A DNA stretch of 64,000 nt from Pomphorhynchus laevis (Eukaryota; Acanthocephala; Palaeacanthocephala; Echinorhynchida; Pomphorhynchidae). The notes under the pieces were generated by a model. It saw nothing but the letters and a program-made list of their open reading frames with translations, searched no databases and was not told where the DNA came from. The stretch lies in NCBI GenBank assembly GCA_012934845.2, contig WNNJ02000965.1:62001-126000 (forward strand), given 5' to 3'. Every line of letters starts with the position of its first letter. Position 1 is the first letter of the stretch. This document shows, in pieces, positions 11,115-20,385 of this stretch. A program made the translations under genes and the position numbers.

Positions 11115-11876
11115 TCATTGTACTAGTGTGAGCTGTTTTTTGGGAGAATTGAGGAATGGCAAAACTTGTTCGGGTATCTCTCCGAGCTGTCTGGATTCAA
11201 TGTTATCTAGCATTCGAGATATACCCTGTAGAGTCGCGTTGCGGCGTCTTGAGGGGCGACCTTTGATATCTGACTTAATGAAGGCAATTTTGGCAAAACC
11301 GAGAAGGAGTGTCCAAGATGCGGGTGAACGATAATGCAGCGCATCAGCAATGAGTCTTGACAATATTCGAGCAGACCTGCTTCGAAGATTCCAGGGAATG
11401 CGTCGAAAAGTAGGCACTTCAGATTGCCATAATTCGCGAAGGAACGACCAGGTGATGTATGACTCACTCATCGCGTTAACGTGAGCCTCAGTTGATGTAT
11501 GACCAGACGTTTTAAGAAAGATGTCATCATTAACACGCTTACTTATTGGAAACAAAAAGTTTGTCGGCGGAACAGTGACGTTAGTAGTGGCAGCCATTGG
11601 AGTTGGCGGGATAGACGATCCTAGGCATCGAGAACGTATTGGTCCGTGTACCTTTATGAGTCCGAGCTTAGTAATGGAAATAACTCGCCCACAAACTGAA
11701 CAAAGTGAGGAGGTATGTGAAGGGTGTAGATGAGGAATTGTGTTTCCTGACATGGCGTCGTTATTGCAAACCACTCGATCGCTGAGTTTTAAATTTACGA
11801 CTGATTTGATGACACTCAAATTTTGAATATAAAAATCGTTGGTATTCTTTTCAATTTTGTAGATTCGATAGTTCAA
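11115..11876 (-). pseudogene. R2-group LINE, N-terminal zinc-finger segment
   Basis: 254 codons. The zinc finger reads CSVCGRVI...H...C (C-x2-C-x12-H-x-C pattern), followed by a conserved linker with ELWQSEVPTFRRIPWNLRS. It would bind nucleic acid at the target or the element RNA. The true start is unclear because leader sequence without homology precedes the finger. The frame is lost at about 11117 and continues in the overlapping 10927-11118 segment. Confidence 0.6.
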
Positions 11877-11999
11877 TTAAAGATGAATAGGATAATATTT
11901 TGATATTTTGATGATTTACTTAAGCCCCATTCTTTGCAAGAACTATAATAACCAATACTTTTTTTAACCAATACTTTTTTTATTTTAATCAAGGTAAAA

Positions 12000-13480
12000 T
12001 AAAAAATTGAAATTTAAAATAAACGTCATTTTTATGAATTGACTAATAAATAACAAATGTTGTATCAGAATAAGGATTAGACGTCATAAGGAGGAATTGC
12101 TATGCTATCAGATTTCGGCCCCTAACTTCTTTACCCAACATAGCAGCGGGGCCAAATACATGCTAATGATGTATTTCCTCTGAAATAACTATCTAGTATC
12201 TTATTCTAATACAAAGTATATTATTTATTATCCATCCATAAAAATTTGCCACTTAAGAGTTTAAATTTATTCTTTATATTATTGTGTTGATTTATATATT
12301 TTACTATTTTCTGCTTGATGTTATTTTTATAGTAACCTAGTTTAAAATATGTATCTATTAAATTATTTAAATGATTTTGAAGAAAGCCAATATCATTACA
12401 TATTGTTGCAATTCTTAAAATTTCATTATTTAATGTATTATATTTTATATTATATGGTATGCATGAATGCTCATGCAAAAATATGTTTCTTGTAAATTTA
12501 AATATGTCATCTTTACGATATAAATTAATAGTAGTTTTAGTTAATGTTAATTTAATGTTCATATCTAGATATTCACCTTCTTTATCATTAATATTGGTTT
12601 TGTTAAGAATAAGGCTTTCTGGATAAATGTGCTCACTAATTGAATAAAAATTATTAGAATTAAATACACATATATCATCAATGTATCGAAACATATATTT
12701 CATATATTTATATTGTTTAGATTTAGTTTTTACACAGTTATGAACAAATTCATATTCTATAAAGCTTAAAAACAAGTCAGCTATAATTGGGCTACTATTA
12801 CCACCCATTGGAACACCTTTTACTTGTCTAAATATAGATGTCCCTACTTTTAAATAATTTTGATTTATCAAAATATTTAAGGATTCTATTAATTCAATTT
12901 TATCCATATATTTATATATTTTTGATGGTTTAATTTTTGTTAGATAGGCGTTATAATTATTATAACATATATATGTATATCTTTTTCCGAATATAAGGTT
13001 AATTAATTTTACTAACGCTTCTTTAATATCTACTAAATCTAGATTTGTATAAAGCGTACTAAAATCGTATGTATTTATATTTTGTAAATTTATTCCTTTT
13101 GTCTGTTCTAAAATTTCTTTTCTAGAATTAATACTGAAATTGTTTAAATTGTGTTAACAGTATTAATTTCGATTATCCTACAATATTTTTTGAAGTGTGC
13201 TTTTATTACTTTAAGTGTTTTTTTTTCATATAAACCGAAAGCGGTTTTGATGAAATATGAACATATGTTTTATTGGAGTTTCATGTAATTCTGGATTCAA
13301 ATATAATGTAGATATAGATTTATCATCCGATTCAACCTTTATACCCTTTTTATCCATTGGAACAAGGATAATATATCCTTTTTATCCATAACTTTACAAT
13401 GACTTAACCTTAATCCCATGGGGACACCTTTTATTTGTCTAAATTTAAATGCCTCTACTTTTAAATAAATTCGATTCAAT
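12000..13480 (-). mobile_element. Permuted PLE, 3' half, antisense
   Basis: From 12000 upward: the 3' UTR (hairpin and pseudoknot at 12100-12175), the stop and C-terminal frame (12221-12907, open, with RYIDDICVFN and GVPMGGNSSP), then more RT sequence to about 13200 in shifted frames, and scattered fragments to about 13480. The 12.2-12.9 kb part is almost identical to the intact copy, so the insertion is recent. The 5' part of the element, including the nuclease, is missing. Confidence 0.85.
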
Positions 13481-13894
13481 TAATTTTTTACGCTTTCTTC
13501 ATTAACGCAAATAAAAACTACAGTTTGTTCTCAATTTCTCCAGCATCTATTTTTTCAACATTTTCACCTAATCTTCTACAATTCTTTTTCTGTCCTTAAA
13601 TTCTTTCTCGACTAAGTCGTTACCTACTTGTTTGTAAAAATCAATCGTTCGTTCAAGTTAAATAAATTGTAAGTCAATATAATTTAACACTCAGTAAAAA
13701 TCATATTAAGAATAACTTTAAATAACTTCAGACTGGAATAACTCCAGTCTGAAGTTCTCAGACTGGAATTACCGTGAAATTAATGTAATTGGGAGGAAAG
13801 TTGATAAAATAAATTAAAAAAGAGAAACTCACAAAAATGTCGTGACGATTTCATTATAACTTTTAATCAACAAAATATTTACGCTTAATATTAA

Positions 13895-14150
13895 TAGTAC
13901 ACTCTAAACCCATAATCTCCTTCCATTTTCGATTAGATAGTTTTACTGGAACGAAGAATAAAATATTTCCTTTTTTTAAACATACAATATTTCGATAGCT
14001 CACGCTATCATCACGATTAAAATTAAATGTTTACAAAATTTCCAATTTTTAACATTTACGAAAAATATAGCAGAAACTATTGAAATAATGTATTTTTTAA
14101 ATGAAGCGAAATATTTTTCTTCGTTCAAATAGAACTATCTAATTAATATT
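13895..14150. mobile_element. MITE-like palindromic element, copy 1
   Basis: About 255 bp with diverged internal inverted repeats: AGATAGTTTTACTGGAACGA near the left end is mirrored by TCGTTCAAATAGAACTATCT near the right end. The centre carries AGCTCACGCTATCATCACG. It matches the copy at 36342-36586 along its whole length, including the asymmetric left tip (CTAAACCCATAATCTCCTTC). No coding capacity. Confidence 0.7.
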
Positions 14151-14311
14151 TCAAATCAATATTCTTGATTGGCAATCGCAATCAGCGATTGAAATAGTAA
14201 ACTATCGAATGCTTTATTAAACCATATATACCCTTAAATTTCAATAACTATTTTTATAAATATTAAATAGTAAAAATTAAATTCATACTAAATAATATAA
14301 ATATCATATAA

Positions 14312-14535
14312 TTGTGGCACCACATTATCCTCACAGGTGTTGTTCATATTTTTGATACAAGGTGGCTACTAATCAGCCGGGGTGGATCTCACCAACTGCT
14401 GACCAATACCTACATTCCACGTTTCGACCCTTATTATCTGCTTACTCCGTACACTGGTGCTGATCAGATTCGAACTCGGAACCTCTATATTGCGATTCAA
14501 CGCTACATCTACTAGACTAGCTGTCTGAAATTCTT
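14312..14535 (-). mobile_element. tRNA-derived SINE, copy 1
   Basis: On the minus strand (14530 to about 14460) there is a tRNA-like head: an A-box-like TAGTCTAGTAG and a B box in GAGTTCGAATCT, spaced as in a tRNA. A body follows, with CAGCACCAGTGTAC and GGGTCGAAACGTGG. A second copy lies at 14775-14915. It would be transcribed by RNA polymerase III. A plus-strand ORF here is incidental. Confidence 0.65.
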
Positions 14536-14774
14536 CTGGTTGTGGCACGACATTAAATTAACTTTGAAGTTTGACAAGTTGGAGAAGGAGTTTGACTAGT
14601 TGCATTTTAACGTTTTTATGTTATTAATGTTATTCAATTAAGTATTGAGAGAGATGGGCATTAATAATTTATCTATTAATAAATTTTAATTACAAATTTA
14701 TTTATTAGATATAACTTTATTTATAAATTATTTTAATTAATTTACATAAATGAACTGATTTAATTATATAAATG

Positions 14775-14915
14775 AAATGATCAGCCTAGGTGGGTCTTAT
14801 CAGCTTCTGTCCCAGACCTACATTTCACGTTTCGACCCTCATTATCTGCATTCTACGTACACTGGTGCTGATCGGATTCGAACTCCATGTAGTAATCATC
14901 AGCTTAGCTAATAAA
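14775..14915 (-). mobile_element. tRNA-derived SINE, copy 2 (shortened head)
   Basis: The minus strand shows TAGCTAAGCTGA (A-box like), then GAGTTCGAATCC (B box) after an internal deletion, and then the same body as copy 1 (GATCAGCACCAGTGTACG, GAGGGTCGAAACGTG). Confidence 0.6.
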
Positions 14916-15099
14916 TATTTACATTCGATTATGTAAATAAAGCCTAATTGCACTCTTCAGTTATTTTAACTTGATAGTACAGTAGTTTTTTCGCAAGAAA
15001 TTTTATTACAATTAAGAGTAACTTATAAGTTACCTTTAAAAACTAATATTTTCATACAAAATTACATGTTAAAATTAAGAAAAAATTGTTTTTTTCTGA

Positions 15100-15175
15100 C
15101 ATCCTTTGATTTATAATCGAATATTTTATAATCGAACATCCTTTATAATCAAACATCCTTAACAATCGAACATTT
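15100..15175. repeat. Short tandem repeat (TATAATCGAACATCCTT)
   Basis: About four imperfect units of a 15-18 bp repeat lie just upstream of a PLE fragment. No other feature is seen in 14.92-15.10 kb. Confidence 0.5.
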
Positions 15176-15189
15176 CAAAGTGACAACAT

Positions 15190-15858
15190 TTCACAGTGAC
15201 ATTTCACAAGTCACTTTTCTATAATGGATAAAAAGGGGATAAAGGTTGAATTAGATAATAAAACTATACCTATATTATATTGGAATCCAAAATTACATAA
15301 AAATCCAATAAAACTTAGGTTCATATGTAGTGCTTTTAAATGTACATTAAAACCACTTTCTGTCTATATGAATAAAATACTTAAATAGTAAAATATATAA
15401 ATCAACACAATAATATAAAGAATAAATTGAAACTCTTAAGTGGCAAATTTTTATGGATGGATAATAAATAATATACTTTGCATTAGAATAAGATACTAGA
15501 TAGTTATTTCAGAGGAAATACATCATTAGCATGTATTTGGCCCCGCTGCTATGTTGGGTAGAGGAGTTAGGGGCCGAAACCTGATAGCATAGCAGTTCCT
15601 CCTGATGACCTCTAATTCTTATTCTGATACAACGTCTGTTATTTATTAGTCAATTCATAAAAATGACGTTTATTTTAAATTTTATTTTTTATTTTTTATT
15701 TTTTATTTTTTAACTTGATTTAAATTATAGAAAATCTAAAAACAATTATTAATTTTATTATTTAATTATAAAATTTTGATTTAGCATTATTATGTTTTGT
15801 TTATTTTATAATTATATAACAATACGTAGACTCAGTTAGCTGATTTAATTTGTTCTAC
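15190..15858 (+). mobile_element. Internally deleted PLE copy; its 3' part is the upstream terminal repeat of the intact element
   Basis: 15190-15387 matches the RT block around YWNPKLHKNP of the intact copy. The sequence then jumps, at CTTAAA/TAGTAAAA, to the last 25 codons, the 3' UTR (hairpin, pseudoknot) and the end motif at about 15830. From 15388 to 15858 it is almost identical to 18907-19385. PLEs usually sit as partial tandem copies, so this stretch acts as the left pseudo-LTR of the full copy. Confidence 0.8.
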
Positions 15859-16039
15859 TGACATGTTATTATTGACCTGTGGACTTTGTTTTCCCGGTAA
15901 TATGACCTCTGTCAGAAATACTGAAACTATGTATTATTGGTTACGACTTTATTATTTTTTCTTATTTTCAAACAAGCATGAATTATTAATTCTTAAAAAA
16001 GGGAGAAGTTTGCATCCCAAGGTGTTTACACTTTAAAAT

Positions 16040-16262
16040 GTAAACTGCTTCACGTGATCACGTTTAAGAGACCAGGTAATGGCCAATAGCTAGGTCGCGT
16101 AGCGCGTGGAGTGAAGGTGGTAGATCTTTATAGATCTTGTTCCAGCCTGCAACCGCCTTAAGCAGGGCAGCCCCCTGTCAGATGCTGCTGGATGGCCCGT
16201 TGTAAGTTTAGTCTGAGTCAACTAAACTAGGTGGCGACACCGAAAAAGCAACGTTAAAAATC
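16040..16262 (+). promoter_or_regulatory. GC-rich structured 5' UTR of the intact PLE
   Basis: About 220 bases near 50% GC sit directly before the AT-rich ORF. Hairpins visible by eye: AGATC...GATCT (about 16120), TTTAGT...ACTAAA (about 16208), and GGTGGCGACACC (a 4-bp stem with GCGA loop) followed by GAAAA. No other copy of this part occurs in the window. Its role (promoter, translation start, ribozyme) is unknown. Confidence 0.5.
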
Positions 16263-16278
16263 ATGACTTAAAAGTTAC

Positions 16279-18993
16279 ATGTACTCAACAATATTGGAAA
16301 AATACGTAAGTACTAATGATTTCAATTTTAGATCTTTTAAATGTAACAGAAAAAATTGTATAGTTTGTGATGTTATAAATAATAATAATTGTATCGTAAG
16401 TAATACGACAAACAAATGTTTTTCATTAAATATTAATAATAATTGTAACTGCAATACCGCAGGTGTAGTGTATCTAATACAATGCACATGTGGATTGCAA
16501 TATATAGGAAAAACATATCAAATGTTAAAAACTAGGTTTAGGCAACACATATATAATATACAGCATAATAGTCAAACTATATTTCATAAACATATGAGAT
16601 TAATAGGACATGATATTAAAAACTGTAAATTATTTATTTTAGAACATATTATCGAAGAAAACATTTCAATATTAAATCAAAAACTATTAGAAAAAGAAGA
16701 TTTTTGGATTAAAACGCTTAATTCCATGTACCCATTAGGATTGAATGACGTGGTACAAGGAATTGGCAGAAGTAGTATAATACATAATAAACAACTATAT
16801 TATAATAATCCGGTTAAACGCAAACCAAGAAGTCATGGTGATAAAAGGAATAGGAAAAATAGAGTTAAAAATATTAAAAAAGATATGTATATAAATGAAC
16901 AATTAGAAATATTAAAACAACTTTTAAGTGATAATAAGCTAAAAGATCTTTATGTAAATATAAGAAGTTTTTCTAAAGATATCATATGTTCAATAAATCA
17001 AAAATTAATTAACGACTATGATAGGCTAAGTTGTATAATAGACAGTTATTGTAATACAAAATACTATAATCGTACAATAAATGTAAATAATAACAATAGA
17101 AAATATACATTAACCATAAACTTCATTAATAAATGTATAGATAACATAAATATAGCCGGACTTTTAAATAATTCTAAAAGTAAAGAAATAATAGGGTCAG
17201 ATTTAAGTAAATATATTCCTAAAATAAGGTATAAACTCCTACCACCATTAGGACGAAAAATTTGTAATTATAATAAAGAATTAAAATCAATATGTAACGA
17301 TAATATTAGAAACATAATGGAAACAGAATGCAATTGTAAAAGTCTTAGTTTTGATAAAATAAATGAACATATATGTACCCATAATCTAGAATTAATTGAA
17401 AATTGTGAATTAAGAAAGCTGCTATCAAAAGGGTATAAATATAGATTAAATAATAACAACGACAAAAATAAAATTTACAATTCGTTATATAATAACTTAA
17501 ATGATTACTTTAGTAAGCTGATTAATAGTGAAAGCTCGAATATATCTAAGATAAAAATTTGGAAAGATTATATATTTGATAAAATTAAAAATAAAATGAA
17601 AATAACAAACAATTATAAAAGGAAAGATAAAATTAATAAAGATATGTATAAAGAACTTACTAAATTAAAGGATAACTATATAATAACAACTATTGATAAA
17701 GCTAGTAATAACTTTGTCTTCATATGCAAAAAGCTTTATTATGATATACTAATGAAAGAGGTTAATTCTAATGATTTAAATGTAAATCCAACATATGAAC
17801 GTAGTGAGTTGAGTTTAGAAACAATTATTACAAGTCACTGTTCTATAATGGATAAAAAGGGTATAAAGGTTGAATTAGATAATAAAACTATACCTATATT
17901 ATATTGGAATCCAAAATTACATAAAAATCCAATAAAACCTAGGTTCATATGTAGTGCGTTTAAATGTACATTAAAACCACTTTCTGTCTATATGAATAAA
18001 ATACTTAAAGTAATTAAAGCACATTTTAAAAAATATTGCAAGGTAATCGAAATTAATACTGGTATAAAACACTATTTCAGTATTAATTCTACAAAAGAAT
18101 TTTTAGAACAGACAAAAGGAATAAATTTTCAAAATATAAATACATACGATTTTAGTACGCTTTATACAAATCTAGATTTAGTAGATATTAAAGAAGCGTT
18201 AGTAAAATTAATTAATCTTATATTCGGAAAAAGATATACATATATATGTTATAATAATTATAACGCCTATCTAACAAAAATTAAACCATCAAGTAAATAT
18301 AAATATATGGATAAAATTGAATTAATAGAATCCTTAAATATTTTGATAAATCAAAATTATTTAAAAGTAGGGACATCTATATTTAGACAAGTAAAAGGTG
18401 TTCCAATGGGTGGTAATAGTAGCCCAATTATAGCTGACTTGTTTTTAAGCTTTATAGAATATGAATTTGTTCATAACTGTGTAAAAACTAAATCTAAACA
18501 ATATAAATATATGAAATATATGTTTCGATACATTGATGATATATGTGTATTTAATTCTAATAATTTTTATTCAATTAGTGAGCACATTTATCCAGAAAGC
18601 CTTATTCTTAACAAAACCAATATTAATGATAAAGAAGGTGTATATCTAGATATGAACATTAAATTAACATTAACTAAAACTACTATTAATTTATATCGTA
18701 AAGATGACATATTTAAATTTACAAGAAACATATTTTTGCATGAGCATTCATGCATACCATATAATATAAAATATAATACATTAAATAATGAAATTTTAAG
18801 AATTGCAACAATATGTAATGATATTGGCTTTCTTCAAAATCATTTAAATAATTTAATAGATACATATTTTAAACTAGGTTACTATAAAAATAACATCAAG
18901 CAGAAAATAGTAAAATATATAAATCAACACAATAATATAAAGAATAAATTTAAACTCTTAAGTGGCAAATTTTTATGGATGGATAATAAATAA
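16279..18993 (+). CDS. PLE protein: N-terminal GIY-YIG endonuclease fused to reverse transcriptase (904 aa)
   Basis: Single protein that would nick target DNA and copy the element RNA. In order: a Cys cluster (CNRKNCIVC, residues 22-30; more Cys at 38, 47, 56, 58, 69, 71); GIY-YIG nuclease (GVVYLI 62-67, QYIGKT 74-79, likely catalytic Arg 86 in LKTRFRQH, likely Glu 140 in EKEDFWIKTL); a basic KRKPRSHGDKRNRKNRVKN linker at about 175-195; a long Asn/Lys-rich region; and RT. RT landmarks are IDKASNNFVF, YWNPKLHKNPIKPRF (about 543-557), motif A YDFSTLYTNLD with Asp 624, motif B GVPMGGNSSP (707-716), motif C RYIDDICVF with YIDD at 751-754, and YLDMNI. Ordinary Penelope proteins carry the GIY-YIG domain after the RT; here it comes first and nothing follows the RT. 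The ORF is uninterrupted and all key residues are present, so it may be functional. It is extremely AT-rich. Confidence 0.88.
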   Translation: MYSTILEKYVSTNDFNFRSFKCNRKNCIVCDVINNNNCIVSNTTNKCFSLNINNNCNCNTAGVVYLIQCTCGLQYIGKTYQMLKTRFRQHIYNIQHNSQTIFHKHMRLIGHDIKNCKLFILEHIIEENISILNQKLLEKEDFWIKTLNSMYPLGLNDVVQGIGRSSIIHNKQLYYNNPVKRKPRSHGDKRNRKNRVKNIKKDMYINEQLEILKQLLSDNKLKDLYVNIRSFSKDIICSINQKLINDYDRLSCIIDSYCNTKYYNRTINVNNNNRKYTLTINFINKCIDNINIAGLLNNSKSKEIIGSDLSKYIPKIRYKLLPPLGRKICNYNKELKSICNDNIRNIMETECNCKSLSFDKINEHICTHNLELIENCELRKLLSKGYKYRLNNNNDKNKIYNSLYNNLNDYFSKLINSESSNISKIKIWKDYIFDKIKNKMKITNNYKRKDKINKDMYKELTKLKDNYIITTIDKASNNFVFICKKLYYDILMKEVNSNDLNVNPTYERSELSLETIITSHCSIMDKKGIKVELDNKTIPILYWNPKLHKNPIKPRFICSAFKCTLKPLSVYMNKILKVIKAHFKKYCKVIEINTGIKHYFSINSTKEFLEQTKGINFQNINTYDFSTLYTNLDLVDIKEALVKLINLIFGKRYTYICYNNYNAYLTKIKPSSKYKYMDKIELIESLNILINQNYLKVGTSIFRQVKGVPMGGNSSPIIADLFLSFIEYEFVHNCVKTKSKQYKYMKYMFRYIDDICVFNSNNFYSISEHIYPESLILNKTNINDKEGVYLDMNIKLTLTKTTINLYRKDDIFKFTRNIFLHEHSCIPYNIKYNTLNNEILRIATICNDIGFLQNHLNNLIDTYFKLGYYKNNIKQKIVKYINQHNNIKNKFKLLSGKFLWMDNK

Positions 18994-19029
18994 TATACTT
19001 TGCATTAGAATAAGATACTAGATAGTTAT

Positions 19030-19130
19030 TTCAGAGGAAATACATCATTAGCATGTATTTGGCCCCGCTGCTATGTTGGGTAGAGGAGTTAGGGGCCGAA
19101 ACCTGATAGCATAGCAGTTCCTCCTGATGA
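19030..19130 (+). promoter_or_regulatory. Conserved hairpin plus H-type pseudoknot in the PLE 3' UTR
   Basis: Just after the stop codon: hairpin AAATACAT-loop-ATGTATTT, then stem GGCCCC pairing with GGGGCC about 25 bases later. Inside that loop CTGCTATG pairs with CATAGCAG lying beyond the stem, which makes a pseudoknot. The same layout is present in the copies at about 1.07, 12.13, 15.53 and 57.28 kb. The last also reads GACCCC, which still pairs by a G-C to A-C change at one edge. Likely an RNA signal for the RT or RNA processing (inference). Confidence 0.6.
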
Positions 19131-19385
19131 CCTCTAATTCTTATTCTGATACAACGTCTGTTATTTATTAGTCAATTCATAAAAATGACGTTTATTTTAA
19201 ATTTTATTTTTTATTTTTTATTTTTTATTTTTATTTTTATTTTTTAACTTGATTTAAATTATAAAAAATCTAAAAACAATTATTAATTTTATTATTTAAT
19301 TATTAAATTTTGATTTAGCATTATTACGTTTTGTTTATTTTATAATTATATAACAATACGTAGACTCAGTTAGCTGATTTAATTA

Positions 19386-19915
19386 AAACACACTTCAAAA
19401 AATATTGTAAGGTAATCGAAATTAATACTGGTATAAAACACTATTTCAGTATTAATTCTACAAAAGAATTTTTGGAAGAGACAAAAGGAATAAATTTTCA
19501 AAATATAAATACGTTCGATTTTAGTAAGCTTTATACAAACCTAGATTTAGCAGATATTAAAGAAGCATTAGTAAAATTAATTAATCTTATATTTGGAAAA
19601 AGATATACATATATATGTTATAATAACTATAACGCCTATCTAACAAAAATTAAGCCATCAAGTAAATATAAATATATGGATAAAATTGAATTAATAGAAT
19701 CCTTAAATATTTTGATAAATCAAAATTATTTAAAAGTAGGGACATCTATATTTAGACAAGTAAAAGGTGTTCCAATGGGTGGTAATAGTATCCTAATTAT
19801 AGCTGACTTATTTTTAAACTTTAAGGAATATGAATTTGTTCATAACTTTGTAAAAACTAAATCTAAACAATATAAATATATGAAATATATGTTTTGATAT
19901 AATGATGATATATGT
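19386..19915 (+). mobile_element. PLE fragment (RT core), joined directly to the intact copy
   Basis: It starts at codons matching KAHFKKYCK of the intact protein and runs through motif A, motif B and to the YIDD region, where it stops being coding. It has several substitutions and a stop. It abuts the 3' end motif of the intact element without a spacer, a further sign of tandem PLE insertion. Confidence 0.8.
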
Positions 19916-19999
19916 GTATATATCATCATTTATTGTGCAAAATTTATTTTGCACAAAAAAATGAGTTTACGCGAATGGGCTTCAAACTTAGGGTCAAAT

Positions 20000-20385
20000 A
20001 AATTATCAAGACTGAATATATTAATCAGTTGGTTTTAGATTGGTAATTGCCTCTGCTTGATTTGATCGAGGGGCTCTTAGACAAGCAAATGCTGATCTCA
20101 TTATGGCGAAAACGATCTTGCGCTATAATTTAACAATGACGTCGCAGTATAGCGATAAGCTTGCCCTGGTGAGCTTAAACGCGATTGACTTGAGTACTGC
20201 GTTTGCTCGGCTGCCAATGCCTCCAGGGGTTGAAAAAACCAAAGGAACGAAGTCGCTATGCTCCACCAGAGATATTCGTTCGTTGTATTTGGCGAACTTG
20301 TGCGATTGTATTCGAATGATGATAAAGGCTCTTTGTTGACGTAAGATTAGGCATGAACTGAGAATATACTGACATTTCACAGTGA
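20000..20385 (-). pseudogene. C-terminus of an RT protein with nuclease-like domain (fragment)
   Basis: The minus strand reads KYNERISLVEHSDFVPLVFS, TPGGIGSRANAVLKSIA, then YCDVIV, and after a stop IVFAIMRSAFACLRAPRS. This is the last block of a family of invertebrate retrotransposon RT proteins with a PD-(D/E)XK-like C-terminal domain (the pattern is VEH.sF.PLV.s..GG.G). The preceding block of the same family lies, on the other strand, at 53510-53895. Interrupted and isolated. Confidence 0.55.

Larger units (their letters stand above)
8466..11876 (-). mobile_element. R2-group LINE with restriction-like endonuclease (nearly full ORF, frameshifted)
   Basis: A single-ORF non-LTR retrotransposon on the minus strand. 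Order: N-terminal zinc finger (about 11700), a linker with the SFPAASSPGCLGLRPEHL block (about 10930-10860), RT (10860-9500), a Cys/His knuckle, and a PD-(D/E)XK nuclease (9250-9100). This layout (zinc finger, RT, restriction-like endonuclease) marks the R2/NeSL/Hero/CRE side of LINEs rather than the APE-bearing clades. About three frame changes (near 11117, 10950 and 9200) break an otherwise recognisable ORF. No 3' UTR or A-rich tail is visible: a TGA at about 8466 is followed at once by the phosphatase frame. At the 5' side PLE sequence begins within 130 bases. Confidence 0.8.
15388..19385 (+). mobile_element. Complete permuted Penelope-like element (Naiad-type)
   Basis: Left pseudo-LTR (15388-15858), about 420-base 5' UTR with a GC-rich structured part (16040-16260), one intact ORF (16279-18993), 3' UTR and right pseudo-LTR (to 19385). 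The two terminal repeats are nearly identical; the main difference is the length of a TTTTTATTTTT run. That, plus the open ORF, suggests recent insertion. Both repeats end in ACGTAGACTCAGTTAGCTGA. Assignment to the Naiad/Chlamys clade rests on the N-terminal position of the GIY-YIG nuclease. Confidence 0.8.

Noticed and set aside
8509-11733. Several plus-strand ORFs opposite the R2-group LINE
   Set aside because: All are antisense shadows of conserved LINE domains.
14312-14530. A functional tRNA gene
   Set aside because: A and B boxes are present, but the acceptor stem does not pair and a SINE body follows; a second partial copy confirms a SINE.
16205-16260. Hammerhead in the PLE leader (GGTGGCGACACCGAAAA)
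   Set aside because: The stem and GAAA are present but no CUGANGA core precedes the stem.
19055-19125. PLE 3' UTR as an HDV-like ribozyme
   Set aside because: The order P1, P2, P1', P2' fits, but no third stem (P3/P1.1) and no catalytic C junction can be found. I kept it as a pseudoknot only.
19090-19135. PLE 3' UTR as a hammerhead (GAAAC and CTGATGA both present)
   Set aside because: GAAAC comes before CTGATGA, and what precedes the GGCCCC stem is ATGTATTT rather than CTGANGA; the order is wrong for any hammerhead type.
20103-20339. 78-codon plus-strand ORF
   Set aside because: It is the shadow of the minus-strand RT C-terminal fragment, which has clear family motifs.
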